64,000 bases of DNA from Pseudogemmobacter sp044142105 (GCF_044142105.1 NZ_JBGTYM010000001.1:186001-250000); one strand, 5' to 3'; positions 50,536-59,537 are shown, counted from the first letter of the stretch. Numbers and translations are program-made. The notes: a model not told the origin generated them from the sequence alone.

Positions 50536-51675
50536 TCAGCGCCCTTTCCAGATCCAGCCGCCGCCGAAGATGCGGCCGCCTTCCGGCGCGTAGAAGACGC
50601 AGGCCTGCCCGGCGCTGACGCCTTCTTCCGGCGCGATCAGCTCGACCTCCGCCTCGGTGGCCGAGAGGGGCCGGATGATCGCCGGACGCGGCGCCCGGGT
50701 CGAGCGGACCTTGACCTCAAGATGCCATTCGGGGCGCGAGTCGAAGGGCTCGTCGCCAAGCCAGTTGATCTCGCGCAGCGGCACGACGCGGGTAGACAGC
50801 GCGGCCTTGGGGCCGACCACGACCTGCCGCGTCACGGGATCAAGTCGGATGACGTAAAGCGGATCGCCCAGGCCGCCGATGCCCAGGCCGCGGCGCTGGC
50901 CGATCGTGTAATGGATCACGCCATTGTGCTGGCCAAGCACGGTTCCGCTTTGATCGACGATCTCGCCGGGTTGGCCCGCGCCGGGGCGCAGCTTCTCGAT
51001 GACCGCGGCATAATTGCCGTTCGGGACAAAGCAGATATCCTGGCTGTCGGGCTTGTCGGCCACCGGCAGGCCATAGCGCGCGGCCAGGGCCCGTGTCTCG
51101 GCCTTGGAGGCAAGATGGCCCAGCGGAAAGCGCAGGAAATCCAGCTGTTCCGGCGTGGTCGGGAACAGGAAATAGCTTTGGTCGCGCACCGGATCGGCGG
51201 CCTGATGCAGCTCGGCCCCACCCGCGCCCATCTTGCGCTGAATGTAATGGCCCGTCGCCATGCAATCGGCGTCAAGGTCGCGCGCCGTGGCCAGCAGATC
51301 CTTGAACTTCACCCGCTCGTTGCAGCGGATGCAGGGCACCGGCGTCGCGCCCGCCAGATAGGCCTCGGCGAATTCCTCGATCACCGCCTCGCGGAAGGTG
51401 TTCTCGTAATCCAGCACATAATGCGGGAAACCCATGGTTTCGGCCACGCGGCGGGCATCATGGATGTCGCGCCCGGCGCAGCAGGCGCCCTTCTTGGCCA
51501 GCGCCGCTCCATGGTCGTAAAGTTGCAGCGTGACGCCGACGACATCATAGCCCTCGTCCTTCAGCATCGCCGCGACCACGCTGGAATCGACCCCGCCAGA
51601 CATGGCCACCACCACCCGCGTCTCGGAAGGCGGTTTGGGCAGGCCCAAAGAGTTGAGGGGCAGGTCGCGCGGCAT
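50536..51675 (-). CDS. mnmA: tRNA-specific 2-thiouridylase MnmA
   Basis: A 379-residue enzyme for 2-thiolation of U34 in tRNA-Lys/Glu/Gln: P-loop AMSGGVDSSVVAAML, catalytic Cys of the CIRCNERVKF loop and the second active-site Cys of SQDICFVPNG. Length is normal. ATG 51675 (start MPRDLPLNS) is chosen over the open frame upstream because it matches family N-termini. Divergent from sciP across 136 nt. Confidence 0.96.
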   Translation of the reverse strand: MPRDLPLNSLGLPKPPSETRVVVAMSGGVDSSVVAAMLKDEGYDVVGVTLQLYDHGAALAKKGACCAGRDIHDARRVAETMGFPHYVLDYENTFREAVIEEFAEAYLAGATPVPCIRCNERVKFKDLLATARDLDADCMATGHYIQRKMGAGGAELHQAADPVRDQSYFLFPTTPEQLDFLRFPLGHLASKAETRALAARYGLPVADKPDSQDICFVPNGNYAAVIEKLRPGAGQPGEIVDQSGTVLGQHNGVIHYTIGQRRGLGIGGLGDPLYVIRLDPVTRQVVVGPKAALSTRVVPLREINWLGDEPFDSRPEWHLEVKVRSTRAPRPAIIRPLSATEAEVELIAPEEGVSAGQACVFYAPEGGRIFGGGWIWKGR

Positions 51676-51743
51676 GGCAGGAATCCGGGGGAAAAGGAGT
51701 AGCCCGGAATATAGGAAAATCCACGCTATCCTCAACCCCGGCT

Positions 51744-51758
51744 TTCAGCATTGCTTAA
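51744..51758 (+). promoter_or_regulatory. Candidate CtrA box upstream of sciP
   Basis: TTCA-N7-TTAA, one mismatch from the CtrA consensus TTAA-N7-TTAA, 53 nt before the sciP start. In Caulobacter sciP is activated by CtrA, so the position is meaningful. Confidence 0.5.
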
Positions 51759-51811
51759 GTTGCTTGGGCCATCGTCCCGAAATTCCCGGAAACGGAGTGA
51801 GGTTTTCGCCC

Positions 51812-52090
51812 ATGTATCTGAAACGCGTTGACGGGCCGCGCCAGGTGACCTTGCCGGACGGCAGCATCCTCACGCGGGCAGACCTGCCACCGCCTGAGAC
51901 GCGGCGCTGGGTCGCCAGCCGCAAGGCCATTGTCGTCAAGGCGGTGGTGCACGGGCTAATCGCCCAATCCGAGGCGCTTTCACGCTATTCCCTGTCGGAA
52001 GAAGAATTCACCCTGTGGCGCCAGGCTGTCGAAACCCATGGCGAAAAGGCCCTGAAAGTCACCTCGATACAGAAGTATCGTCAACTTTAG
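51812..52090 (+). CDS. sciP: CtrA inhibitor SciP (DUF1153)
   Basis: A 92-residue DUF1153 protein. It begins MYLKRVDGPRQVTLPDGS and holds an HTH-like helical core (RWVASRKAIVVKAVVHGLI, SEEEFTLWRQAV) and the final VTSIQKYRQL. SciP binds CtrA at promoters and blocks activation of cell-cycle genes in Caulobacter. It lies 95 nt upstream of ctrA, the usual Rhodobacterales order. GGAGTGAGG lies 9 nt before ATG 51812. Confidence 0.93.
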   Translation: MYLKRVDGPRQVTLPDGSILTRADLPPPETRRWVASRKAIVVKAVVHGLIAQSEALSRYSLSEEEFTLWRQAVETHGEKALKVTSIQKYRQL

Positions 52091-52117
52091 ATTGTTTTAT
52101 GGTCGCGCTCAGGCACA

Positions 52118-52133
52118 GTAACGCAAAGTTAAC
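52118..52133 (+). promoter_or_regulatory. Candidate CtrA box upstream of ctrA (autoregulation)
   Basis: GTAA-N7-TTAAC, one mismatch from TTAA-N7-TTAA, 53 nt upstream of ctrA. A second half-site TTAAC lies at 52152-52156. The right half reads TTAACCATT, also found upstream of the 40-residue gene at 57356. Confidence 0.5.
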
Positions 52134-52185
52134 CATTGCCCCCCTATCCCGTTAACGATGAAGGGCCAGGAGCGGAGTTTCCCAG

Positions 52186-52902
52186 ATGCGTATTCTTCTT
52201 GTTGAGGATGACCCGACCACGTCGCGCAGCATCGAATTGATGCTTACCCATGCCAATCTCAACGTCTATTGCACCGATATGGGCGAAGACGGCATCGATC
52301 TCGCCAAGCTCTATGATTACGATCTAATTCTTCTGGATCTCAACCTGCCCGACATGTCTGGCCACGAAGTCCTGCGCCAGATCCGCCTCGCACGGGTGGA
52401 AACGCCGATTCTCATCCTGTCGGGCTCGGACGATACCGAGAACAAGCTGCGCGGTTTCGGCTTCGGCGCCGATGACTATCTGACCAAGCCGTTTCACCGC
52501 GAGGAATTGGTGGCGCGTATTCACGCGATCATCCGCCGGTCAAAGGGCCATAGCCAGTCGGTCATCCGCACGGGCACCATCACCGTCAATCTCGATGCAA
52601 AGACGGTCGAGGTCGAAGGCAAAGCCGTGCATCTTACCGGCAAGGAATATCAGATGCTCGAACTGCTTTCTCTGCGCAAGGGCACGACGCTGACGAAGGA
52701 GATGTTCCTCAATCATCTTTACGGCGGCATGGATGAACCGGAATTAAAGATCATCGACGTCTTCATCTGCAAATTGCGCAAGAAGCTTGCCGAGGCGACT
52801 GGGGGCGAAAACCATATCGAGACGGTCTGGGGCCGCGGCTATGTGCTGCGCGACCCCGCGCAGGGCGACAAGCCGGTGCATCGCCTCGCTGCCAGCGCCT
52901 GA
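52186..52902 (+). CDS. ctrA: Cell cycle response regulator CtrA
   Basis: A 238-residue OmpR-type regulator, near-identical in layout to alphaproteobacterial CtrA: receiver with D8-D9, phospho-Asp51 in LILLDLNLPDMSG, Lys in LTKPFHRE, and a C-terminal winged helix with LTGKEYQMLELL and ETVWGRGYVL. It controls division, flagella and gene-transfer-agent genes in Rhodobacterales. The C-terminus ends in Ala-Ser-Ala instead of the Ala-Ala degron of Caulobacter CtrA. No terminator is visible before ligA. Confidence 0.98.
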   Translation: MRILLVEDDPTTSRSIELMLTHANLNVYCTDMGEDGIDLAKLYDYDLILLDLNLPDMSGHEVLRQIRLARVETPILILSGSDDTENKLRGFGFGADDYLTKPFHREELVARIHAIIRRSKGHSQSVIRTGTITVNLDAKTVEVEGKAVHLTGKEYQMLELLSLRKGTTLTKEMFLNHLYGGMDEPELKIIDVFICKLRKKLAEATGGENHIETVWGRGYVLRDPAQGDKPVHRLAASA

Positions 52903-52979
52903 GCGGCCCGGTCGCGCGGCGGCTTTACCTTGGCCGATGGCTTGCCTAACCTTCGCGCGGAAGGCGCAAGGGGGCGGGC

Positions 52980-55091
52980 ATGACGAAAGCGGTCGGGGAT
53001 CTGACAGAGGCCGAAGCCCGGGCCGAACTGGCCGATCTGGCAGCACGGATCGCGGCGGCGAATGACGCCTATCACACCCGCGATGCCCCCGAGATCACCG
53101 ATGCCGAGTATGACGCGCTGAAAACCCGCAATGCCGCGATCGAGGCGCGTTTCCCGGGCCTGAAACGTGTGGACAGCCCCAGCGACCAGGTCGGCGGCGC
53201 GCTGGCCGAGGGCTTCGGCAAGGTCACCCATGCGGTGCGGATGCTCAGTCTCGAAAACGCCTTCGAAGATGGCGATGTCGCCGATTTCGATGACAGGGTC
53301 CGGCGCTATCTGAACCTGACTGGCGCGCTGTCCTACACGGCCGAGCCGAAGATCGACGGGCTGTCGCTTTCGCTGCGCTATGAACAGGGAAGGTTGGTTC
53401 AGGCCGCGACGCGGGGCGATGGCGAGGTGGGCGAGAATGTCACCGCCAATGCCCTGACGATCAAGGATATCCCCCAGACTCTCTCCGGCGCGCCCAAGAT
53501 CCTGGAAGTGCGCGGCGAGGTCTATATGAGCCATGAGGATTTCGCCCTGCTCAACGCCCGTCAGGCGGAACGCGGCGAGAAGCCCTTCGCCAATCCGCGC
53601 AATGCTGCCGCCGGGTCTTTGCGCCAGCTCGATGCCGCCATCACCGCCCGCCGCCCGCTGCGCTTCTTCGCCTATGCCTGGGGCCAGCTGTCCGAACCGC
53701 TGGCCGCCACCCAATCCGGCGCGCTGCGGCGCTTGGCCGAGATGGGGTTCCAGACCAACCCGCTTACTGTCCTCTGCGACGGGCCCGCGGCGATGCTGGC
53801 CCATTACCGCACGATCGAGGCGCAGCGCGCAACGCTGGGCTATGACATCGATGGCGTGGTCTACAAGGTCGACGATCTGGCGCTTCAGCAGCGCCTGGGC
53901 TTCCGCTCCTCGACCCCACGCTGGGCCATCGCCCATAAGTTTCCCGCCCAGCTGGCCTGGACCCGGCTCGAGGCGATCGACATTCAGGTCGGCCGCACCG
54001 GGGCCTTGTCCCCCGTCGCGCGGCTGACCCCGGTCACCGTGGGCGGCGTCGTCGTGTCCAATGCCACGCTGCACAATGAAGATTACATCGCCGGGCGCAG
54101 CGCCAGCGGCGAGGTGATCCGGGACGGCAAGGATATTCGCGTCGGCGACTGGGTGCAGGTCTATCGTGCCGGCGATGTGATCCCCAAGATCGCCGATGTC
54201 GACCTTGCCCGCCGCCCCGATACTGCCAGGCCCTACATCTTCCCGCAGACCTGCCCCGAATGCGGCAGCCCCGCCCATCGCGCCGAAGGCGATGCCGTGC
54301 GCCGCTGCACCGGCGGGCTGATCTGCCCCGCCCAGGGCATCGAGCGGCTGAAGCATTTTGTCAGCCGCGGCGCCTTTGACATCGAAGGCCTGGGCGCCCG
54401 GCAGATCGAGATGTTCTTCAACGACGCCGACCTGCCGGTCCGAACGCCCGCCGACATCTTCACCCTTGCCGCGCGCGATGCTGCCAACCCTTTGAGGAAA
54501 CTCAAGAATCGTGACGGATATGGCGAGACTTCCGCCAAGAAGCTGTTCGCCGCGATCGAGGCGCGCCGCCGCATTCCCCTGGACCGCCTGATCTTCGCCC
54601 TTGGCATCCGCCATGCGGGCGAGGCGGCGGCCGGGCTTCTCGCCCGCCATTATGGCGCCTGGCCCGCGCTTGAGGCCGCGCTGACCCAGGCCGCCCCCGG
54701 CAATGACGCCTGGGCCGAGCTGACCGCCATCGACGGCGTCGGCGATACGCTGGCCACCAGCCTGACCGAAGCCTTCGCCAACAAAGCCGAACGCGCTGCC
54801 ATCGACGCGCTGGTTGCGGAACTGGATGTCCAGCCCGTCGCCCGCGCCGCCACGGACAGCCCGGTCGCGGGCAAGACCCTTGTCTTCACCGGCACGCTGG
54901 AAAAGATGACCCGGGCCGAGGCCAAGGCCCGGGCCGAGGCTCTGGGCGCCAAGGTCGCGGGTTCGGTCAGCGCCAAGACCGATCTGCTGATCGCCGGGCC
55001 GGGCGCGGGCTCCAAGGCCAAGGAGGCGGCAAGGCTGGGCATCGAGGTGATCGACGAGGACCAGTGGCTTGCCCTGATCGGCGCGGCATGA
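52980..55091 (+). CDS. ligA: NAD-dependent DNA ligase LigA
   Basis: A 703-residue bacterial DNA ligase: Ia domain, adenylation domain with active-site Lys124 in EPKIDGLSLS, OB fold, Cys4 zinc finger (CPECGSPA ... CTGGLICPAQ), HhH domain and a C-terminal BRCT domain (TLVFTGTLEKMTRAEAK). It joins Okazaki fragments using NAD. Length and domain order are complete. It lies 77 nt after ctrA on the same strand and 7 nt before recG. Confidence 0.98.
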   Translation: MTKAVGDLTEAEARAELADLAARIAAANDAYHTRDAPEITDAEYDALKTRNAAIEARFPGLKRVDSPSDQVGGALAEGFGKVTHAVRMLSLENAFEDGDVADFDDRVRRYLNLTGALSYTAEPKIDGLSLSLRYEQGRLVQAATRGDGEVGENVTANALTIKDIPQTLSGAPKILEVRGEVYMSHEDFALLNARQAERGEKPFANPRNAAAGSLRQLDAAITARRPLRFFAYAWGQLSEPLAATQSGALRRLAEMGFQTNPLTVLCDGPAAMLAHYRTIEAQRATLGYDIDGVVYKVDDLALQQRLGFRSSTPRWAIAHKFPAQLAWTRLEAIDIQVGRTGALSPVARLTPVTVGGVVVSNATLHNEDYIAGRSASGEVIRDGKDIRVGDWVQVYRAGDVIPKIADVDLARRPDTARPYIFPQTCPECGSPAHRAEGDAVRRCTGGLICPAQGIERLKHFVSRGAFDIEGLGARQIEMFFNDADLPVRTPADIFTLAARDAANPLRKLKNRDGYGETSAKKLFAAIEARRRIPLDRLIFALGIRHAGEAAAGLLARHYGAWPALEAALTQAAPGNDAWAELTAIDGVGDTLATSLTEAFANKAERAAIDALVAELDVQPVARAATDSPVAGKTLVFTGTLEKMTRAEAKARAEALGAKVAGSVSAKTDLLIAGPGAGSKAKEAARLGIEVIDEDQWLALIGAA

Positions 55092-55098
55092 GCCGGGG

Positions 55099-57180
55099 AT
55101 GAGCCGCCCCGAGATACTCTTTCCGCTCTTTGCGGGGCTGGAAACCCTTGATGGCATCGGCGCCAAGACCGCGCAGGCGCTGGCGGGCCTTGATGTTACG
55201 CGGCCGAAGGACCTGTTGTTCCTTCTGCCCACGGGCGGCATCGACCGCAGTCGCAAGACAAGCGTTCGCGACGTGATCCCGCCCACGACCTTGACGGTCG
55301 AGGTCGAGGTCGGCGCCCATTTTCCGCCGCGGCGCAAGGGCGGCCCTTACCGTATCCATGTCCGCGACCCGCTGCTGGAATGGGCGCTGGTGTTCTTCCA
55401 TGCTCGGGGCGACTATCTGCAAAAGCTGCTGCCGACCGGCCAGCGCCGCCTGGTCTCGGGCAAGGTCGAACTGTTCGACGGTGTGGCGCAGATGGTCCAT
55501 CCCGACCATGTGCTGCGTGTCGAAGAGGCCGGGGATCTCCCCGCCTGGGAACCGGTCTACCCGCTGACTGCCGGTGTGACCCAGCGCCTGCTGCAAAAGG
55601 GCGTGGCGGCGACATTGGCCCGCACGCCCGATCTGCCCGAATGGATCGACCCTGGGCTGAAGGCGCGCGAGGGCTGGCCCGATTGGAAACCGGCGCTGGT
55701 TCAGGCCCACGCGCCCGAGGAGGTGATGTCCTTCACCCATCCCGCCCGCCAGCGCCTGGCCTATGATGAATTGTTCGCTCATCAGCTGACGCTCTCGCTC
55801 GCCCGGGCGCGGATGCGCCGTGGCAAGGGCCAGTCCAGCCTTGGCACGGGCCTGCTTCAGGCCAAGGTGCTGAAAAGCCTGCCCTATGCGCTGACCGGCG
55901 CCCAGAGCCGCGCCATTGCCGAAATTGCTGTCGACATGGCGTCGGATCAGCGCATGAACCGGCTTTTGCAGGGCGATGTCGGCGCGGGCAAGACGCTGGT
56001 CGCCTTCCTTGCGCTTCTCGTCGCGGTCGAGGCCGGGGGGCAGGGAGTGCTCATGGCGCCGACCGAAATCCTGGCGCGGCAGCATCTGGAAAGCCTTGGT
56101 CCCTTGGCGCAGGCGGCGGGGGTGCGGGTCGAGATCCTGACCGGGCGCGACAAGGGGCCTGACCGGGCGGCAAAGCTTGCCGATCTGGCCGCAGGCCGCA
56201 TCGCCGTGCTGATCGGCACCCATGCTGTCTTTCAGAAGGATGTCGATTTCGCCGATCTGCGGCTTGCGGTGATCGACGAACAGCACCGGTTCGGCGTGGC
56301 GCAGCGGATGGAATTGGGGGCGAAAGGGCAGGCGGCGGATGTACTGGTGATGACCGCAACGCCGATCCCGCGCAGCCTGGCCTTGGCCAGCTACGGCGAC
56401 ATGGATGTCTCGGTGCTCGATGAGAAACCGGTGGGGCGCAAGCCGATCCGCACCGCCGTGCTGCCGGTCGCCCGCATCGACGAGGTGGTGGGTCATCTGC
56501 GCAAGGCGGTGGCCGAGGGGCGCCAGGCCTATTGGGTCTGCCCGCTGGTCGAGGAAAGCGAAGCGGTGGATCTCGCCTCGGCCACCGAGCGCTTTCAGCA
56601 TCTGCGTGCCGCTCTGGGCGAGGGGCGGGTCGGGCTGGTACATGGCCAGATGCCGCCCGCCGAGAAGGATGCCGCCATGGCACGTTTCCTGGCGGGCGAG
56701 ACTCAGGTTCTGGTCGCGACGACGGTGATCGAGGTGGGCGTGAACGTGCCCGCGGCCACGATCATGGTCATCGAAAGGGCCGAGATCTTCGGCCTGGCGC
56801 AGCTGCACCAGTTGCGGGGCCGCGTCGGGCGGGGCGAGGCGGAATCGACCTGCCTTATGCTCTACCAGCCGCCATTGACCGAGGGCGGCGAGCGGCGGCT
56901 CAAGGTGATCCGCGAAACCGAGGACGGCTTCCGCATCGCCGAGGAAGACCTGGCCCTGCGCGGGGCGGGTGATCTGATCGGCACGGCGCAATCCGGCCTG
57001 CCAAAGTTCCGCATGGCCGATCTGGAACGGCAATCGGCGCTGATGGCGGTGGCGCAATCCGATGCGCGCGCGCTTCTGACCACCGATCCCGCGCTGGAAA
57101 GCCCGCGCGGCAAGGCGGCGCGATTGCTGCTGTGGCTCCTGGATCAGGATCGGGCGATCCGGCTTCTGTCCGTCGGTTAG
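55099..57180 (+). CDS. recG: ATP-dependent DNA helicase RecG
   Basis: A 693-residue fork-reversal helicase: N-terminal wedge/OB domain (PTTLTVEVEVGAHFP), Walker A GDVGAGKT at residues 292-299, motif II DEQHRFG, motif III TATPIPRSL, and helicase C domain with GRVGRGEAES and TRAG-like DGFRIAEEDLALRGAGD. It remodels stalled forks and Holliday junctions. It directly follows ligA (7-nt gap), so the two are one transcript. Confidence 0.98.
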   Translation: MSRPEILFPLFAGLETLDGIGAKTAQALAGLDVTRPKDLLFLLPTGGIDRSRKTSVRDVIPPTTLTVEVEVGAHFPPRRKGGPYRIHVRDPLLEWALVFFHARGDYLQKLLPTGQRRLVSGKVELFDGVAQMVHPDHVLRVEEAGDLPAWEPVYPLTAGVTQRLLQKGVAATLARTPDLPEWIDPGLKAREGWPDWKPALVQAHAPEEVMSFTHPARQRLAYDELFAHQLTLSLARARMRRGKGQSSLGTGLLQAKVLKSLPYALTGAQSRAIAEIAVDMASDQRMNRLLQGDVGAGKTLVAFLALLVAVEAGGQGVLMAPTEILARQHLESLGPLAQAAGVRVEILTGRDKGPDRAAKLADLAAGRIAVLIGTHAVFQKDVDFADLRLAVIDEQHRFGVAQRMELGAKGQAADVLVMTATPIPRSLALASYGDMDVSVLDEKPVGRKPIRTAVLPVARIDEVVGHLRKAVAEGRQAYWVCPLVEESEAVDLASATERFQHLRAALGEGRVGLVHGQMPPAEKDAAMARFLAGETQVLVATTVIEVGVNVPAATIMVIERAEIFGLAQLHQLRGRVGRGEAESTCLMLYQPPLTEGGERRLKVIRETEDGFRIAEEDLALRGAGDLIGTAQSGLPKFRMADLERQSALMAVAQSDARALLTTDPALESPRGKAARLLLWLLDQDRAIRLLSVG

Positions 57181-57309
57181 GCCGCCGGGCCGGGGCCCCG
57201 GCTTGCGCGTTTCTGTGCCGGGCGCGGAGGACGGGCGGGGGAAATTCCGACAGGGAACCGGATGTTCTCTAAAATTTCCGAAATGTTTGCAAAAAGTTCT
57301 TGCCACACG

Positions 57310-57318
57310 TTAACCATT
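57310..57318 (+). promoter_or_regulatory. TTAACCATT motif upstream of the 40-residue gene
   Basis: The same 9-mer TTAACCATT that ends the candidate CtrA box of ctrA (52129-52137). It lies 37 nt before the next start. A CtrA half-site is my reading; the upstream half is not conserved. Confidence 0.35.
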
Positions 57319-57355
57319 ATGAGAACAATCAGGCAACAAGGAACGGAGACATGCC

Positions 57356-57478
57356 ATGATGCACCGCCTGAAAGCCCTGACCACCCGCCAAGACAGCTCG
57401 ATCCTTGAGGATGTCTTGGGTCTCGCGGTGCTCTTCGCCGTTCTTTACGTCACGCTGGCGCTGCCCGGCGCCGCCTAA
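57356..57478 (+). CDS. Small single-helix membrane protein, 40 residues
   Basis: A 40-residue protein: a basic N-terminus with TTRQDSSILEDVLG, then a hydrophobic helix (residues about 20-36) and a short end LPGAA. AAGGAACGGAG with GGAG 8 nt upstream gives a strong ribosome binding site, and a rho-independent terminator follows about 100 nt later, so it looks like a genuine stand-alone mRNA. A second ATG one codon on is possible. It resembles small Rhodobacterales membrane proteins I have seen, with unknown function. Confidence 0.7.
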   Translation: MMHRLKALTTRQDSSILEDVLGLAVLFAVLYVTLALPGAA

Positions 57479-57578
57479 CCCTTTCGGTTTCTGCCTGCGG
57501 TCTGTTCCCCAGGCGCGTGCATCCCCTGCCTGTCCCGGCCTTCCGGATGCGCCCCAACGCGCCCCAGACACGCCACTG

Positions 57579-57614
57579 CCGCCGCCACCTGTCCCGGTGC
57601 GCGGCGGTTTTTTT
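57579..57614 (+). terminator. Rho-independent terminator
   Basis: An 11-bp stem with one bulge (57579-57589 with 57596-57607), 6-nt loop, then seven T residues. It ends the transcript of the 40-residue gene. Confidence 0.9.
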
Positions 57615-57721
57615 ATTGGGGCTGTTGGCGGCGAAGGTTAAGAATGTGTGAAATCGAGAAGCTAAGTGATTGAAACAAATAGGGTCGTGTGCTGTCCCTG
57701 CGTGGGACAGGGGCCTTGTCG

Positions 57722-58171
57722 TCAGACCGCCTTCGCCTTTTCGGCCGCCTCGAAGGCCTCGCAGGCCGCCTCCAGTGCCAGAAGGATCGAGGCATGGCGG
57801 TTCTTGTAGTCCCGCGCAGGCAGCAGTACCTCATAGCCCTCGAACGGCGCCGCGGGCACTGGCCCGGCCTCTTTCAGCATGGCCCGCAGCGCGTCCCTTG
57901 CGGCTTCCAGCTCGGCCCGGCTGCGCCCGATGACCACGCCGCCCAGCACGGCAGCCGAAGCTTGCCCCAAGGCGCAGGCCTTCACATCCTGCGCGAACGT
58001 GGCCACACGGCCATCGCGGACCACCAGATCGGCCGTCACGGTTGATCCGCACAGGGGCGATCGTCGCCGCGCCGATCCGTCAGGCGCAGGCAGACGCCCG
58101 GTCAGCGGAATATCCGCCGCCAGCGCCAGGATGCGCCCGGAATAGAGTTTGACAAGATCGGCGTCGCTCAT
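57722..58171 (-). CDS. Iron-sulfur cluster assembly scaffold protein (SufU/NifU-like)
   Basis: A 149-residue U-type scaffold. Ligand-type residues are Cys41 in SPLCGSTV, Cys66 in KACALGQAS and a third Cys near residue 138. The Asp that follows the first Cys in canonical IscU/NifU (CGD) is Ser43 here, a variation common in alphaproteobacterial versions as I remember them. ATG 58171 is preferred to the ATG two codons earlier, which is too close to GGAGG. Divergent from hisI. Confidence 0.88.
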   Translation of the reverse strand: MSDADLVKLYSGRILALAADIPLTGRLPAPDGSARRRSPLCGSTVTADLVVRDGRVATFAQDVKACALGQASAAVLGGVVIGRSRAELEAARDALRAMLKEAGPVPAAPFEGYEVLLPARDYKNRHASILLALEAACEAFEAAEKAKAV

Positions 58172-58232
58172 GGACATGCCCTCCGCGCCCCCCTATGTAA
58201 TCCCGCGCCCCCGCCGCGCCAAGGAGAGAGAG

Positions 58233-58592
58233 ATGGCTTTCGACCCGGCAAGCCTAAAGTACAATGCCGACGGGCTGATCCCCTGCATCGCCCAGGATCA
58301 TGCCTCGGGCGAGGTCCTGATGATGGCCTGGATGAATGCCGCCTCGCTGGCCCATACGCTGGAAACCGGGCAGGTCACATATTGGAGCCGCTCACGCGGG
58401 GAGTTATGGGCCAAGGGCGCGACCTCGGGCCATGTTCAGACCCTGGTCGAGCTGCGCATCGACTGTGACCGCGATTGCCTGCTGGCGCTGGTCAGCCAGG
58501 AAGGCCCCGCCTGCCACACCAATCGCCGCTCCTGCTTCTACACCGCGCTGCGCGACGGCTCGGAAGCGGTGATCGCAGAGCCCATCGTCTGA
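58233..58592 (+). CDS. hisI: Phosphoribosyl-AMP cyclohydrolase
   Basis: A 119-residue enzyme of histidine biosynthesis (third step, opening of the adenine ring of PR-AMP). The Cys/Asp metal-binding set is DCDRDCLL and GPACHTNRRSCFY, together with YWSRSRGELW. There is no fused HisE domain, which is usual in alphaproteobacteria. AAGGAG 8 nt upstream sets ATG 58233. It converges with the ribosomal protein genes over a shared terminator. Confidence 0.96.
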   Translation: MAFDPASLKYNADGLIPCIAQDHASGEVLMMAWMNAASLAHTLETGQVTYWSRSRGELWAKGATSGHVQTLVELRIDCDRDCLLALVSQEGPACHTNRRSCFYTALRDGSEAVIAEPIV

Positions 58593-58640
58593 GCCGCAGA
58601 TTCCGGGCAAGCCGGGCCGAAGCGGCGCCGTGCCCGCAAA

Positions 58641-58669
58641 GCAAAACCGCGCCCCGAAGGGCGCGGTTT
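58641..58669 (-). terminator. Bidirectional terminator between hisI and rplI
   Basis: A perfect 11-bp stem AAACCGCGCCC / GGGCGCGGTTT with a CGAA loop. The minus strand reads out into TTTTGC, the plus strand into TTTCC, so it can end the ribosomal operon and hisI. Confidence 0.8.
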
Positions 58670-58697
58670 CCTGAAAAGCCTGTCCCGGAAGGGGGGC

Positions 58698-59267
58698 TTA
58701 TTCGTCGTTGCCAGCGGCACCGATATCGTCGAACAGCTCGGCGATCTCGAATTCCGCGGCGGCTTCGGCTTCGGCCGCCAGATCCTGGATCGACTTGCCC
58801 GAAGCCTGCAGCTCGGCCTCTTCGACCGACCGGGCGACGTTCAGCTTGACCTTGGCCGCGACTTCCGGGTGCAGCACCACGGTGATGGTGTGGATGCCGA
58901 GGTCCTTGATCGGCTTGTCCATCTCGACCTGACCACGGGCCACGGTGAAGCCGGCGGCGGTGGCCGCTTCGGAAGCGTCACGCGCGGTGACCGAACCGTA
59001 AAGCGCGCCGGCCTCGGAGGCCGAGCGGATCACGATGAAGGTCTGGCCGTCGAGCTTCTCGGCGATGGTTTCGGCTTCCTTGCGGGTCTCGAGGTTCGTA
59101 GCCTCGAGCTGGGCCTTGCGGGTTTCGAACGACTTGATGTTGGCGTCGTTCGCGCGCAGTGCCTTGCCCTGGGGCAGCAGGAAGTTGCGGGCGTAGCCGT
59201 CCTTGACGTTGACGACTTCGCCCATCTGGCCAAGTTTGGCCACGCGCTGAAGAAGGATCACTTGCAT
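58698..59267 (-). CDS. rplI: 50S ribosomal protein L9
   Basis: A 189-residue L9: N-terminal rRNA-binding domain (MQVILLQRVAKLGQMGEVV, then NFLLPQGKALRAN), a long connecting helix and the C-terminal domain. An acidic Ala/Glu-rich tail of about 35 residues extends beyond the E. coli protein, common in Rhodobacteraceae. It is the last gene of rpsF-rpsR-rplI. Confidence 0.97.
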   Translation of the reverse strand: MQVILLQRVAKLGQMGEVVNVKDGYARNFLLPQGKALRANDANIKSFETRKAQLEATNLETRKEAETIAEKLDGQTFIVIRSASEAGALYGSVTARDASEAATAAGFTVARGQVEMDKPIKDLGIHTITVVLHPEVAAKVKLNVARSVEEAELQASGKSIQDLAAEAEAAAEFEIAELFDDIGAAGNDE

Positions 59268-59280
59268 TGGTCTGATCTCC

Positions 59281-59508
59281 TCACTTCACGGCATAGGGGA
59301 GCAGGGCGAGGAAACGCGCGCGCTTGATCGCGGCGGCAAGTTCACGCTGCTTCTTGGCCGAGACGGCGGTGATGCGGGACGGAACGATCTTGCCGCGCTC
59401 GGAGATGTAGCGCTGCAGCAGACGCGTGTCCTTGTAGTCGATCGCCGGAGCGTTGTCGCCCGAGAAGGGGCAAACCTTGCGGCGGCGGAAAAACGGTTTG
59501 TTCGCCAT
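59281..59508 (-). CDS. rpsR: 30S ribosomal protein S18
   Basis: A 75-residue S18 that pairs with S6 on the 30S platform. FFRRRKVCPFSGDNAP, IDYKDTRLLQRYISERGKI and RITAVSAKKQRELAAAIKRARFLALLPY are all present in order (quoted blocks are short pieces of the conserved core). It lies between rpsF and rplI with small gaps. Confidence 0.97.
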   Translation of the reverse strand: MANKPFFRRRKVCPFSGDNAPAIDYKDTRLLQRYISERGKIVPSRITAVSAKKQRELAAAIKRARFLALLPYAVK

Positions 59509-59537
59509 GGTTCTGGAACCTTTCTACAGCCTGAGGA

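Noticed and set aside
52839..57306. Long minus-strand frames opposite ligA and recG
   Set aside because: No motif, and the plus-strand proteins are full-length, conserved enzymes.
57692..57710. CTGTCCC / GGGACAG inverted repeat downstream of the SufU-like gene
   Set aside because: A good short stem but no T-run on the minus strand; could be a terminator only by position.
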